Assembly: GCA_016931085.1 (NCBI GenBank)
Contig: JAFGFO010000419.1
Coordinates: 1 to 24,637, forward strand
Reading direction: 5' to 3'
DNA length: 24,637 nucleotides
From: Thermoflexales bacterium
Lineage (GTDB): Bacteria; Chloroflexota; Anaerolineae; Fen-1058
This document shows positions 16,564 to 23,235 of the stretch, in pieces (within the stretch, counting starts at the first letter, position 1; each line of letters begins with the position of its first letter). A program made the position numbers and the translations under genes. Under the pieces are notes generated by a model. It searched no databases and was not told where the DNA came from. It was given only the letters and a program-made list of their open reading frames with translations.

Positions 16564-18108
16564 ATGGAGAAGGTTCGGCCTTCAGATCCAATAGACGAAT
16601 TCATCCTGGTCACTACAGGCATGCCCCTGGTCGACTTTGGGGAGGTCACGCTCCACCGCGCGTTCATCCGTTTTTACCGCTACCTGGCCGTCAGCTATGT
16701 TTACCAGGGGGAAACAGTGGTCGAGACGCTGACCGACGCCGAGGCGTGGATGCTGGCCCAGGTGCTGATGCTGAGGCAAGATCACCAGTACGTCTTGCGC
16801 CTGAGCAACCTGCCCATGAGCGCCTCCGGCGTGACGCGGGATCGCTACATGGCCAAGCTGCGCCGCATGGGGCTGGTATTCACTCGCCGGCTGTATTACA
16901 CCCGTGCGCAGATGGCCAGGGTCTTTGGACCAGATAACATCCCCAGTACGCCGCGCCAGTACGCCCAGCAGTGGGATGTGTCGTCCCTGTTTCACAATTT
17001 GAACACGGTCGCCCGCCACTACCTGGCGCTCCAGGACAAGGTGGACAGGCAGTGGGCGGCCAGCGGCCGGCGCGGTGAGCGGCCGGTGGTGACACTGCCC
17101 TCGGATTATTTGCACGAGGTCCACCTGCCGCTCCTGGTGGCGCAGCGGCTGGTTGGCAAAAAGTACGATCCAATGCCGTCGCCTGACCAGAAAGGCCCCG
17201 CTTGGGTCGAGATAGCCCGCGCGATGGTGGAAGAAAACCAGCCTGGCGCACCACATCAAATTGATGCGGTGCGCGATACGGCCTCCGCACCACCTCAAAT
17301 TGATGTGGTGCGTGGGGGCGATTTCGAGCCGCACCACGTCAAATTGATGTGGTCATTAACTATACCTTTGGCTTTAACGCCTGCTGCCGCAGGCGGGCCG
17401 CTGCGCGGCCCTGCCGGCGGCCCCTCCGATTCTATTTCTGCTCCGGAAACCGAAGGCGGGGCCAGTCAGCTCACGCTCGGCTTTTTCGGCAGCGAGCCAG
17501 GTGACAGTAGCGCCGGAGCTCGAGCGGAAATAGCGCCAGGGCGCAGTAGTGCGCTGGGGCAGTTGAATCTGACGGTGTCGTCCGACAGCGAGCAAGCAAT
17601 CAAGGCTTTTTCGAGCTTGATCGAGACCGTTCGGGACCGGACCGGCACGCTGCCGCCCGGGCTGCGTGCGGCCGCCCTGTCGCTGATGACGGCCACCGAG
17701 CGCCGCCGGCGGGTGCTGGACGATCTGCGCCGGATGCAGGCCCGCGAGGATCTCAAGCCCTCCGTTCGCCGGCAAAAGATTGGCGCCATCCTGGCGCAAA
17801 ACATCGGCGTGCTGATCGGGTTAGGGCTGGAGCCGGGCGGGCGCGTGCGCATGGTGCCCCAGGAATCCGACTATGCGGCCGTCCTGGCGCTGGCTAAGGA
17901 GCACGGTGTAGAAACGGTGTGGATCACGGCCTGCGAGGTGGCCGGAGCCGCCATCGAGGGCGATCCGCTGGACTATTTGCGGTCGGCGCTGCACAACCTG
18001 TCTTGCCGGACTGGGCAGGGTAAGCGTGGCCGGGGGCGCGACTCAAAGGATGCCTCCCCTCGCGCCGATCTCTTCGAGCAGGTGGATTATGAGCGATTTG
18101 AGAACTAG
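16564..18108 (+). CDS. Putative replication initiator with origin iterons inside the gene
   Basis: A 514-aa protein. Residues ~1-135 look like a winged-helix DNA-binding domain, with TLTDAEAWMLAQVLML and a recognition-helix-like SASGVTRDRYMAKLRRMGLVF followed by a wing. Residues ~229-300 are low-complexity and are encoded by the iterons and hairpins listed below. Residues ~345-514 form a helical domain (RAAALSLMTATERRRRVLDDLRRM region) and end in a basic, then acidic tail. I cannot name a family. The layout (N-terminal DNA-binding domain, central iteron-bearing linker, C-terminal interaction domain, helicase loader gene next) parallels phage lambda O and its origin. ATG 16564 is chosen for AGAGGTGA upstream. 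GTGGTGTGA just upstream (about 16531) resembles half an iteron and may allow self-repression. Confidence 0.65.
   Translation: MEKVRPSDPIDEFILVTTGMPLVDFGEVTLHRAFIRFYRYLAVSYVYQGETVVETLTDAEAWMLAQVLMLRQDHQYVLRLSNLPMSASGVTRDRYMAKLRRMGLVFTRRLYYTRAQMARVFGPDNIPSTPRQYAQQWDVSSLFHNLNTVARHYLALQDKVDRQWAASGRRGERPVVTLPSDYLHEVHLPLLVAQRLVGKKYDPMPSPDQKGPAWVEIARAMVEENQPGAPHQIDAVRDTASAPPQIDVVRGGDFEPHHVKLMWSLTIPLALTPAAAGGPLRGPAGGPSDSISAPETEGGASQLTLGFFGSEPGDSSAGARAEIAPGRSSALGQLNLTVSSDSEQAIKAFSSLIETVRDRTGTLPPGLRAAALSLMTATERRRRVLDDLRRMQAREDLKPSVRRQKIGAILAQNIGVLIGLGLEPGGRVRMVPQESDYAAVLALAKEHGVETVWITACEVAGAAIEGDPLDYLRSALHNLSCRTGQGKRGRGRDSKDASPRADLFEQVDYERFEN
17248..17411. other. Candidate replication origin: three palindromic iterons, AT-rich stretch, two hairpins
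   Basis: Three ~25-bp near-palindromes with arms GCACCACATCAA and TTGATGTGGTGC around a central A lie at 17248-17272, 17287-17311 and 17331-17355. The first two have one mismatch between arms; the third is a shorter match (clean to 17353). Spacings of 39 and 44 bp put the third copy in a different reading frame, so the conservation is of DNA, not protein. They are followed by a stretch with 17 A/T of 25 (17354-17378), striking in this GC-rich gene. Two perfect hairpins come next: GCCTGC-N4-GCAGGC (17379-17394) and GGGCCGC-TGC-GCGGCCC (17395-17411). Iterons followed by an AT-rich unwinding region is the layout of lambda ori inside gene O. Confidence 0.65.
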
Positions 18109-18135
18109 GCCGTTTCGGTTCACTCCTAAACGGCC
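18108..18135 (+). repeat. Intergenic stem-loop between initiator and loader genes
   Basis: GGCCGTTT and AAACGGCC form a perfect 8-bp stem around a 12-nt loop, beginning at the last base of the initiator stop codon and ending 7 bp before the AGGAGG of the next gene. No T-run follows, so it is more likely an mRNA processing or attenuation element, or a binding site, than a strong terminator. Confidence 0.5.
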
Positions 18136-18150
18136 GTACAGGAGGAAGCT

Positions 18151-18873
18151 ATGCGACCACCCAGGGTAGCCATATGTCCTGCGCCGGACGATTGCCCCGG
18201 CTATTACCTGCCGGCCAATTTACCGCCAGGACATCCCTGTTACGACCGGCTGGTGCCGTGCGCCTGCACGCTTTCCAGGCAGGCCAAGCTGCTCAAGGCG
18301 GAGCTGCCGGCGCGTTACCACGCCATGACTTTCGAGACCTTTCGTGTCGAGGAAGGCAACCGCCAGGCGCTCGAACTGGCCACCCGCTTTGCCCGCGATC
18401 CGTGGGGGAACGGTTGGTATTGGCTGGTCCTGATCGGCGCTAACGGGCGCGGCAAGACGCACCTGGCGGCGGCCATCGTCAACGCCGTGTTGGATCGCGG
18501 CGAGCTGGCCTATTTCGAAAGCGTGCCGGCTCTGCTGGACTATTTGCGCGCCGGCTATGGATCGCAAAACGAGGGCTTTGACCGGCGGCTGGATCGTGTC
18601 AAGGATGCGCCAGTGCTTATCCTGGACGACCTGGGCGCAGAAGTGCATACCCAGACGGACACGCCTTACGATTCCACCTGGGCGCAAGACAAGCTCTACC
18701 AGGTGCTCGACCATCGCTTGGTGTGCGAGCTGCCCAGCGTAATCACCACCAATGTCCCGCTGGACATGCTCGCGCCGCGCCTGTCGTCGCGCTTGCAGGA
18801 CAAGCAGGCCGCGCGCGTGCGGGCGCTCAAGACCGATGACAAGCGCAAAGCGGCTGATGGCCAGCGGCTGTGA
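18151..18873 (+). CDS. DnaC/IstB-like AAA+ helicase loader
   Basis: A 240-aa AAA+ ATPase. An N-terminal Cys-rich segment (C9, C15, C30, C37, C39) probably binds zinc. Walker A GANGRGKT is at residues 96-103, Walker B VLILDDLGAE near 155-164, sensor-1 VITTN near 200, and an Arg-finger-type RLSSRL near 213-218. DnaC-type loaders open the DnaB hexamer and place it on single-stranded DNA at the origin. The gene follows the putative initiator and lies upstream of a DnaB-like helicase gene, so a loader role is better supported than an IstB transposition role; no IstA transposase is present. ATG 18151 has AGGAGG with a six-base spacer. Confidence 0.88.
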   Translation: MRPPRVAICPAPDDCPGYYLPANLPPGHPCYDRLVPCACTLSRQAKLLKAELPARYHAMTFETFRVEEGNRQALELATRFARDPWGNGWYWLVLIGANGRGKTHLAAAIVNAVLDRGELAYFESVPALLDYLRAGYGSQNEGFDRRLDRVKDAPVLILDDLGAEVHTQTDTPYDSTWAQDKLYQVLDHRLVCELPSVITTNVPLDMLAPRLSSRLQDKQAARVRALKTDDKRKAADGQRL

Positions 18874-18907
18874 CGGGCTGGCCGCCAAGAATGAGGTGAG
18901 GTTAAAC

Positions 18908-19543
18908 GTGACAAGTGCAGCACCAACCACGGGCGGTTTGCAAATCCGGAAGGCGGCCAGGAAGGCCAAGAGACGAAGCATAGCGTTAGCCATCGATGGC
19001 CTGAACATCTTGAATGCAGCCGAGGAGGTTGGCAAGCAGGTAGACTTTGCCGAACTGCTGGACAAGTTGTCTGGAAACGGCCGCTATCCGGTCGCGTACA
19101 AGAACTTTTACATCGGCCCGCCGGGCGATGGCAAGCTGCCGGCCAACGGCTCCTACGAGAAGCTCAGGAAAGGCTTGATCGAGCTTGGCTACAACTGGGT
19201 CTGCTGCGGGTCGCCGGGATCGCGCGCCGGCGCGGTCAAGTCGAACGTGGATGTCCGCATCGCGGCGGACCTTACCGCGTGGGCCTCTCGCAAAAGGGCC
19301 AGGGTGATTTACCTGGCCAGCGGCGACGGCGACCTCGCTCACGTCGTGTACCAGCTCAGGCGAGAGTGCAAGGTGTGCGTGCTGGGCATCCTGGCCGGCA
19401 AACACGTGTCCAGGGCTTTTTTGAAAAGCGCGCGGCCGGGCGAGTTCCTCGACCTGGAGGAGATGGGCGTGCTGCGTCCCTGGCTGCCAGGCCAGATAGG
19501 AGGAAGCAATGGGCAAGGCAAGACAGAACGCGCAGGCGGTTGA
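18908..19543 (+). CDS. NYN-domain (PIN-like) protein, probable nuclease
   Basis: A 211-aa protein with the NYN/LabA (DUF88) pattern: AIDGLNIL with D30 and N33, NVDVRIAADL with D115, and LASGDGDLAHVV with D140 and D142. These acidic residues form the metal site of PIN-like ribonucleases. The N-terminal ~25 residues are basic. GTG 18908 with AGGTGAGG six bases upstream is chosen; the frame extends upstream into the loader gene but lacks a ribosome binding site there. The gene overlaps the start of the PrimPol gene by 35 bp. A role in removing RNA primers or silencing a transcript during element replication is possible; that is inference. Confidence 0.82.
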   Translation: MTSAAPTTGGLQIRKAARKAKRRSIALAIDGLNILNAAEEVGKQVDFAELLDKLSGNGRYPVAYKNFYIGPPGDGKLPANGSYEKLRKGLIELGYNWVCCGSPGSRAGAVKSNVDVRIAADLTAWASRKRARVIYLASGDGDLAHVVYQLRRECKVCVLGILAGKHVSRAFLKSARPGEFLDLEEMGVLRPWLPGQIGGSNGQGKTERAGG

Positions 19544-21935
19544 CCAGGAACACATTACGGCTGTGCTGAGCGCGCTGTTTGCGCCCGGCGAGGTAGTCGA
19601 GATCCGCATCCCCAACGTGCCGCGCGCCGGCACGGTCAGCGGCTATTTTGACGATTTCCTGCTGGCCGCCCGCGCTGCTGCTCGCTACGGTGGGCGCGCC
19701 AGCGGCATCTATTTCACGCTCAACCCGGTCAATCGCGCCCTGCTGGCGCGCTCGGCCAATCGCCTGTCCGAGTGGGTCAAAAACGTGACGCGCGACGTAG
19801 ACATCGTCGTGCGCCGCTTCCTGCTGTTGGATTTTGACCCCGTCCGCCCGGCCGGCATTTCGTCTTCGGAGGCAGAGCTGGCAGCCGCCCTGGACCGCCG
19901 CGACGCGGTCAGAGCCTGGCTGGAAAAAACAAGTACGCCCCAAGATAGGAGTGGTGGCGGCTTCCCGCCTGGCCTGGCTGGTATGTCGGGCAATGGTGGT
20001 CACCTGCTCTACCGGCTGCCTGATCTGCCCAACACGCAGGAAGCGACCGACCTGGTGCAGGCTTGCATCGTGGCAGTCAAATCTCTCTTTAGTGATGACC
20101 TGGTGAGCGTGGACGACACGGTTTACAACGCTTCGCGCCTGACCAAGCTGTACGGCACGTGGGCGTGCAAAGGCGACAACCTGCCCGACCGTCCCCACCG
20201 CCTTTCTCACCTGGACTTGCCCGCCGGCCCGATCGAGCCGGTCGCGTTGGACAAGCTGTATTGGCTGGCCGACCAGGTTTGTCCTGTGGCCGGCGGTGAT
20301 TCGATGGCCAAAGCGAGAAGCGCTGGCCGTGCGTCGTATACTCTTCACCAGGCCAACGGCAAGCCGGTGTTTCTCACTACAGACCGCCGCCTGGATGTAC
20401 AGGCTTACCTGGCTGCTGCCGGGCAAGAGCATCGCACCAGGCAAAAGGGTAGTGTGACCTGGTACAACTTGCGAGATTGCCCGGTACACGATGACCCGGA
20501 CGGCGACCGCTACGAATGTGGCATCTGCCAGTTTGAAAATGGCGCCCTCGGCGCAAAATGCCAGCACGACCCGGGCGCGACCTGGGCCGATTTCAAGGCT
20601 GCCCTGGGAGACCCCACGCCATACTACATTAGTGGCAATGCTTGGGGCAAGCAGTGGGGGGCGAGTCCTTCCCCGGCCTCCGGTACAGGGAAGGGGGATG
20701 GGCTTGACCTTTCTTCTGCCGTGCTCGGTGGAGCGGCAGGCCCGCTGGATGGACGCCGTGCTGAGGGTCGAGAGGATGAGGGGGAGCCGGTTCGCTTGTT
20801 CCCGGAGGAGCCGCCAGGGGGAGAGGGCGCGGTCAAAGAATACACGCTGGAGCATGTCGCGGCTTACGCGCGGTGTCCGATGGAGTATTTTCTGCGCTTC
20901 CGGGCCAACGTCCAAGCGCCGCCCACCGGTGAGGATGTGGTCGGGCGGATCGTGCGTGAGGCGTTGAGAGATTTGCACGCCGGCGCCAAGCCCACCCCCT
21001 TCGCGGCCGTGCGGGCCGGGTGGCGCGTGCTGCTGGGCGAGTGGGGAGTGAGCAAGTTGGACGAGGCCTGCGCGGCGCTCGACCGCTATGCCCACTTGCG
21101 CACCGAGCTGCTGCTGCCATTCTTGCGCGGTGAGATTCTCAAGTCCGATGGCACTCCCTACGACGAGCCGCGCAAGAGCCAGGCTTATCTGAACGCTGCC
21201 CAGGTGCGCGGCCTGCTGCGGCTGCAGGTCGCGGTAGACGAACGCATTCCCGATCCTCCCATTTCCTTGCGGGACGGCGAGTGCCTGGGGGATGTGTTTT
21301 CCGACACGGTCGAGATTGCCCTGCGCTACCAGGGACCGGGGACGGATGATCTGGTTGGCGTCGAGTTTCCCTACAGTGTCAGCCTGCCGTCTGGCCTCGC
21401 AGGCGGGAGCGGGTATCGCCTTTCAGGCTGGGCGGACCTGGTGATCCGTGCGCAGGAACGCGGCCGGGCGGGCGTGGTGGCCGTTGTCTACGATTTCTCC
21501 AAGCAGCCTGCCTCGTGGCAAGCGCTGCTGCACGATCTGCGTGTCTTGGCGCTGTTGAACGCGGGTGACGAGTGGTGGCGCGATCCCGCGCCGGCGGGGC
21601 AAGAGCAAGTGCCGGCGGGGCAGAACCTTGCATCGAGCGAGCCAAACCCCGAGTTAGCGGAACAGTCCCCAGCAGTGATGGAGCAAGACGAGAGCTGGCG
21701 TGCCGTCCAGGTGCATTATCTTCGCACGGGCGAAGCCGTGAGCGTGTATGGCAGCTCCAATCCGGCATGGGGGCGGGCACTGCTCGCTGCGGCTGTGCAT
21801 GCGGTGAATACCCCCGGTGTCCCGCGCATGGCCATTGCCTCCCATCAGTGTGCGGGCTGCCGCTATTGGGCAACCTGCGCCTCGACCGACGGATGGAATA
21901 CCCTGATGAGAGCTGCCGATGCCTCAAGCCTCTGA
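19509..21935 (+). CDS. Fusion protein: PrimPol (AEP primase) plus Cas4/AddB-like Fe-S nuclease domain
   Basis: An 808-aa protein. The N-terminal ~250 residues carry AEP prim-pol motifs: LLLDFD (D108/D110, metal site), GMSGNGGHLLY (H165), and VDDTVYNASRLTKLYGTW with D202/D203 and R210. A zinc-finger-like CPVH...CGIC...CQH segment follows (C324, H327, C337, C340, C351, H353). A low-complexity linker (about 385-440) leads to a PD-(D/E)XK region: C456 (ARCPMEYF), E619, GWAD (D643) and YDFSK (D662, K665), ending with CAGCRYWATC (C781, C784, C790). One Cys before and three Cys after the core is the Fe-S layout of Cas4/AddB-type nucleases. The last motif reads DFSK instead of the usual DYK, so activity is uncertain. 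ATG 19509 has AGGAGG; the gene overlaps both neighbours. Confidence 0.8.
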   Translation: MGKARQNAQAVDQEHITAVLSALFAPGEVVEIRIPNVPRAGTVSGYFDDFLLAARAAARYGGRASGIYFTLNPVNRALLARSANRLSEWVKNVTRDVDIVVRRFLLLDFDPVRPAGISSSEAELAAALDRRDAVRAWLEKTSTPQDRSGGGFPPGLAGMSGNGGHLLYRLPDLPNTQEATDLVQACIVAVKSLFSDDLVSVDDTVYNASRLTKLYGTWACKGDNLPDRPHRLSHLDLPAGPIEPVALDKLYWLADQVCPVAGGDSMAKARSAGRASYTLHQANGKPVFLTTDRRLDVQAYLAAAGQEHRTRQKGSVTWYNLRDCPVHDDPDGDRYECGICQFENGALGAKCQHDPGATWADFKAALGDPTPYYISGNAWGKQWGASPSPASGTGKGDGLDLSSAVLGGAAGPLDGRRAEGREDEGEPVRLFPEEPPGGEGAVKEYTLEHVAAYARCPMEYFLRFRANVQAPPTGEDVVGRIVREALRDLHAGAKPTPFAAVRAGWRVLLGEWGVSKLDEACAALDRYAHLRTELLLPFLRGEILKSDGTPYDEPRKSQAYLNAAQVRGLLRLQVAVDERIPDPPISLRDGECLGDVFSDTVEIALRYQGPGTDDLVGVEFPYSVSLPSGLAGGSGYRLSGWADLVIRAQERGRAGVVAVVYDFSKQPASWQALLHDLRVLALLNAGDEWWRDPAPAGQEQVPAGQNLASSEPNPELAEQSPAVMEQDESWRAVQVHYLRTGEAVSVYGSSNPAWGRALLAAAVHAVNTPGVPRMAIASHQCAGCRYWATCASTDGWNTLMRAADASSL
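20667..20694. repeat. GEG-type palindromic repeat in the PrimPol linker
   Basis: CCTTCCC (20667-20673) and GGGAAGG (20688-20694) form a 7-bp stem within SPSPASGTGKGDG of the interdomain linker, flanked by further C-rich and G-rich bases. The coding pattern resembles the insertion in the translocase gene. Confidence 0.45.
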
Positions 21936-22959
21936 GCGTATCGTTCTTCCCGCCGGCGTAGGCTTCCCCCGCACCTTGTACGAGGTCACTACCGAGTTCG
22001 ACCGGCGACTGAAAGAGGGCAAGCTGGCCAACTACCGGCCAATCCCCACCGGCTTTTCGCCGCTCGACGACTACCTGGGTGGCGGCTTACAGGCTGAGGA
22101 TTTGGTGCTGCTGGGCGGGCCACAAGGCGTGGGCAAGACCGTGGCCGTGCTGCAGATGGCGCGCAACGTCGCACGTTCTGGCCGGGCGGCCATCGTCGTG
22201 TGCTTTGAGCATTCCGAGGTTTATCTCTACCACCGGCTGATGGGCCTGGAGTCGGTCGACCCCACCGCCAATGACCCTCAAGGCATGACGCGCCAGGCGC
22301 TGCGCGACGCGGTTCTGCGGGCATTGGAGGCTGAGCGTGCGGGCGCAGGCCTCGAACCTGAAACTTTAAACCTGCAACCTTCAACCCTCTTTGGCTTGGA
22401 CTGGGTATTGGCCCAGGTGCCGGGGGCGCAGAGGGCGTGGGCGAACCTGCTGCCGTACTGGGATCGTCTTTGCCTGGTTCGCGGCAGCTCGCGCCGGACG
22501 ACCGTGGATGTGTTGGAAAAGTACGTCCAGTGGGCGCGTGGTCAGGGGCACGACGACATCGTCCTCTTTGTGGACTACCTGCAGAAAGTGCCTCACATCC
22601 CGCCCATTGGTGTGCCTGAGCCGGACACCCTGGCTCGCGTGGGGCATGTGGTGGCCGGGCTGAAGGATGTGGCGCTGGCCACCGGCGCGCCGGTCGTGGC
22701 TGTAGCGGCTGCTGACGAAGAGGGCTTGCGCGGCGGTCGTATTCGCCTGGCGAACTTGCTTGGCCCATCGTTGGTGCAGTACGAGTGTGACGTAGCCATC
22801 ATCCTGAACCCCGCTCCTGGCAGCCAGCAGCAGCGGGTAGAGTGGTCCATCGAGAAAAACCGCTCAGGTCCGGCCGGCATCGGGCTTCTTTTCGCCCTCC
22901 ATGGTCAGTATTTTTGCTTCAACCCGGTGACGGTGAGCGCCGAGATGTCTCATAGCTGA
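21919..22959 (+). CDS. Short DnaB-like replicative helicase (RecA-fold domain only)
   Basis: A 346-aa protein. The DnaB-type entry IPTGFSPLDDYLGGGLQ is followed by Walker A GGPQGVGKT (residues 66-74), the catalytic glutamate in CFEHSE (E97), Walker B DIVLFVDYLQKV (213-224) and the EKNRSGPAG Arg-finger motif (312-320). These are the motifs of the DnaB C-terminal domain. The ~150-residue N-terminal collar domain of DnaB is missing. Residues ~143-157 (GLEPETLNLQPSTLF) come from an AACCT-type repeat insertion. With the DnaC-like loader and PrimPol it would make a complete element-encoded replisome start. ATG 21919 overlaps the PrimPol gene by 17 bp, with only a weak GAGAG upstream. A RadA/KaiC-like ATPase is a less likely alternative. 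Confidence 0.85.
   Translation: MPQASERIVLPAGVGFPRTLYEVTTEFDRRLKEGKLANYRPIPTGFSPLDDYLGGGLQAEDLVLLGGPQGVGKTVAVLQMARNVARSGRAAIVVCFEHSEVYLYHRLMGLESVDPTANDPQGMTRQALRDAVLRALEAERAGAGLEPETLNLQPSTLFGLDWVLAQVPGAQRAWANLLPYWDRLCLVRGSSRRTTVDVLEKYVQWARGQGHDDIVLFVDYLQKVPHIPPIGVPEPDTLARVGHVVAGLKDVALATGAPVVAVAAADEEGLRGGRIRLANLLGPSLVQYECDVAIILNPAPGSQQQRVEWSIEKNRSGPAGIGLLFALHGQYFCFNPVTVSAEMSHS
22351..22388. repeat. AACCT-type degenerate repeat inserted in the helicase gene
   Basis: The stretch repeats the unit AACCT/AACTT at short intervals (CGAACCTGAAACTTTAAACC, then TGCAACCTTCAACC). It is AT-richer than its surroundings and encodes ETLNLQPSTL between Walker A and Walker B, where the family has a variable loop. 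Confidence 0.45.
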
Positions 22960-23015
22960 TTGACGGATGGGGCGGTAGTGGCTTGTGCTGTCCACACCTC
23001 ACAAAATTGATCTTG

Positions 23016-23154
23016 ACAGGTGCAATCTCGTTAGTGCACCTGTATCCCACTGCAGCCTTTTTCGCTTGGCGTTTACAGCGTGCCTCGAAATACTCAAATT
23101 GTACAATTCTCTCGATCGCTTGCCAAAAGCGCCTAGGGATTCGCCTCGAATCCC
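23016..23154. repeat. Intergenic stem-loops and a 12-bp palindrome before hsdM
   Basis: Within the 276-bp gap (22960-23235) I see ACAGGTGCA-N10-TGCACCTGT (23016-23043), the palindrome AATTGTACAATT (23097-23108) and GGGATTCG-CCT-CGAATCCC (23136-23154). The first may end the element operon, since a TTTTT lies about 15 bp beyond it. The others may be regulator-binding sites. I see no gene in the gap. Confidence 0.5.
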
Positions 23155-23164
23155 CGCTGGCTGC

Positions 23165-23194
23165 TTGGTCAAAAGCAGGAACGGGTAGTATAAT
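23165..23194 (+). promoter_or_regulatory. Sigma70-type promoter for hsdM
   Basis: TTGGTC at 23165-23170 and a perfect TATAAT at 23189-23194 are separated by 18 bp. The predicted start site lies about 35 bp before ATG 23236. Confidence 0.6.
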
Positions 23195-23235
23195 AAGCAT
23201 AGATCGGGAGCTGCACAAGCAAGTCTGAGGGGTAA

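Larger units (their letters stand above)
9609..22959 (+). mobile_element. Putative integrative, self-replicating mobile element (AICE-like); ends not resolved
   Basis: The block holds a divergent XRE repressor, two tyrosine recombinase genes, two coiled-coil membrane proteins, an FtsK-like translocase, ParM/ParR partition genes, a replication initiator with embedded iterons, a helicase loader, a NYN protein, a PrimPol-nuclease fusion and a DnaB-like helicase. From 10242 on all genes read in one direction and are tightly packed or overlapping. The sequence is more GC-rich than the left 9 kb. I found no att direct repeats and no tRNA gene, so the limits given are simply the outermost element-type genes. 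It could also be an integrated plasmid or the non-structural half of a phage. Confidence 0.6.

Noticed and set aside
18151..18873. IstB of an IS21-type insertion sequence
   Set aside because: No IstA transposase or terminal inverted repeats are present, and the neighbours are replication genes.
19356..21095. 579-codon open frame on the minus strand
   Set aside because: It lies antisense to the PrimPol gene, lacks any recognisable motif and is explained by high GC content, which leaves the opposite strand open.
22989..23014. CACACCTCACAAAATTGAT, resembling the iteron sequence at 17287
   Set aside because: Only part of one arm matches and there is an extra base pair; too weak to call a fourth iteron.
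23131..23165. TTCGNNTCGAATCCCC-like sequence resembling a tRNA T-arm and a possible att site
   Set aside because: It forms a simple 8-bp hairpin without the GTTCRA core, acceptor stem or CCA end of a tRNA, and no other arms are upstream.
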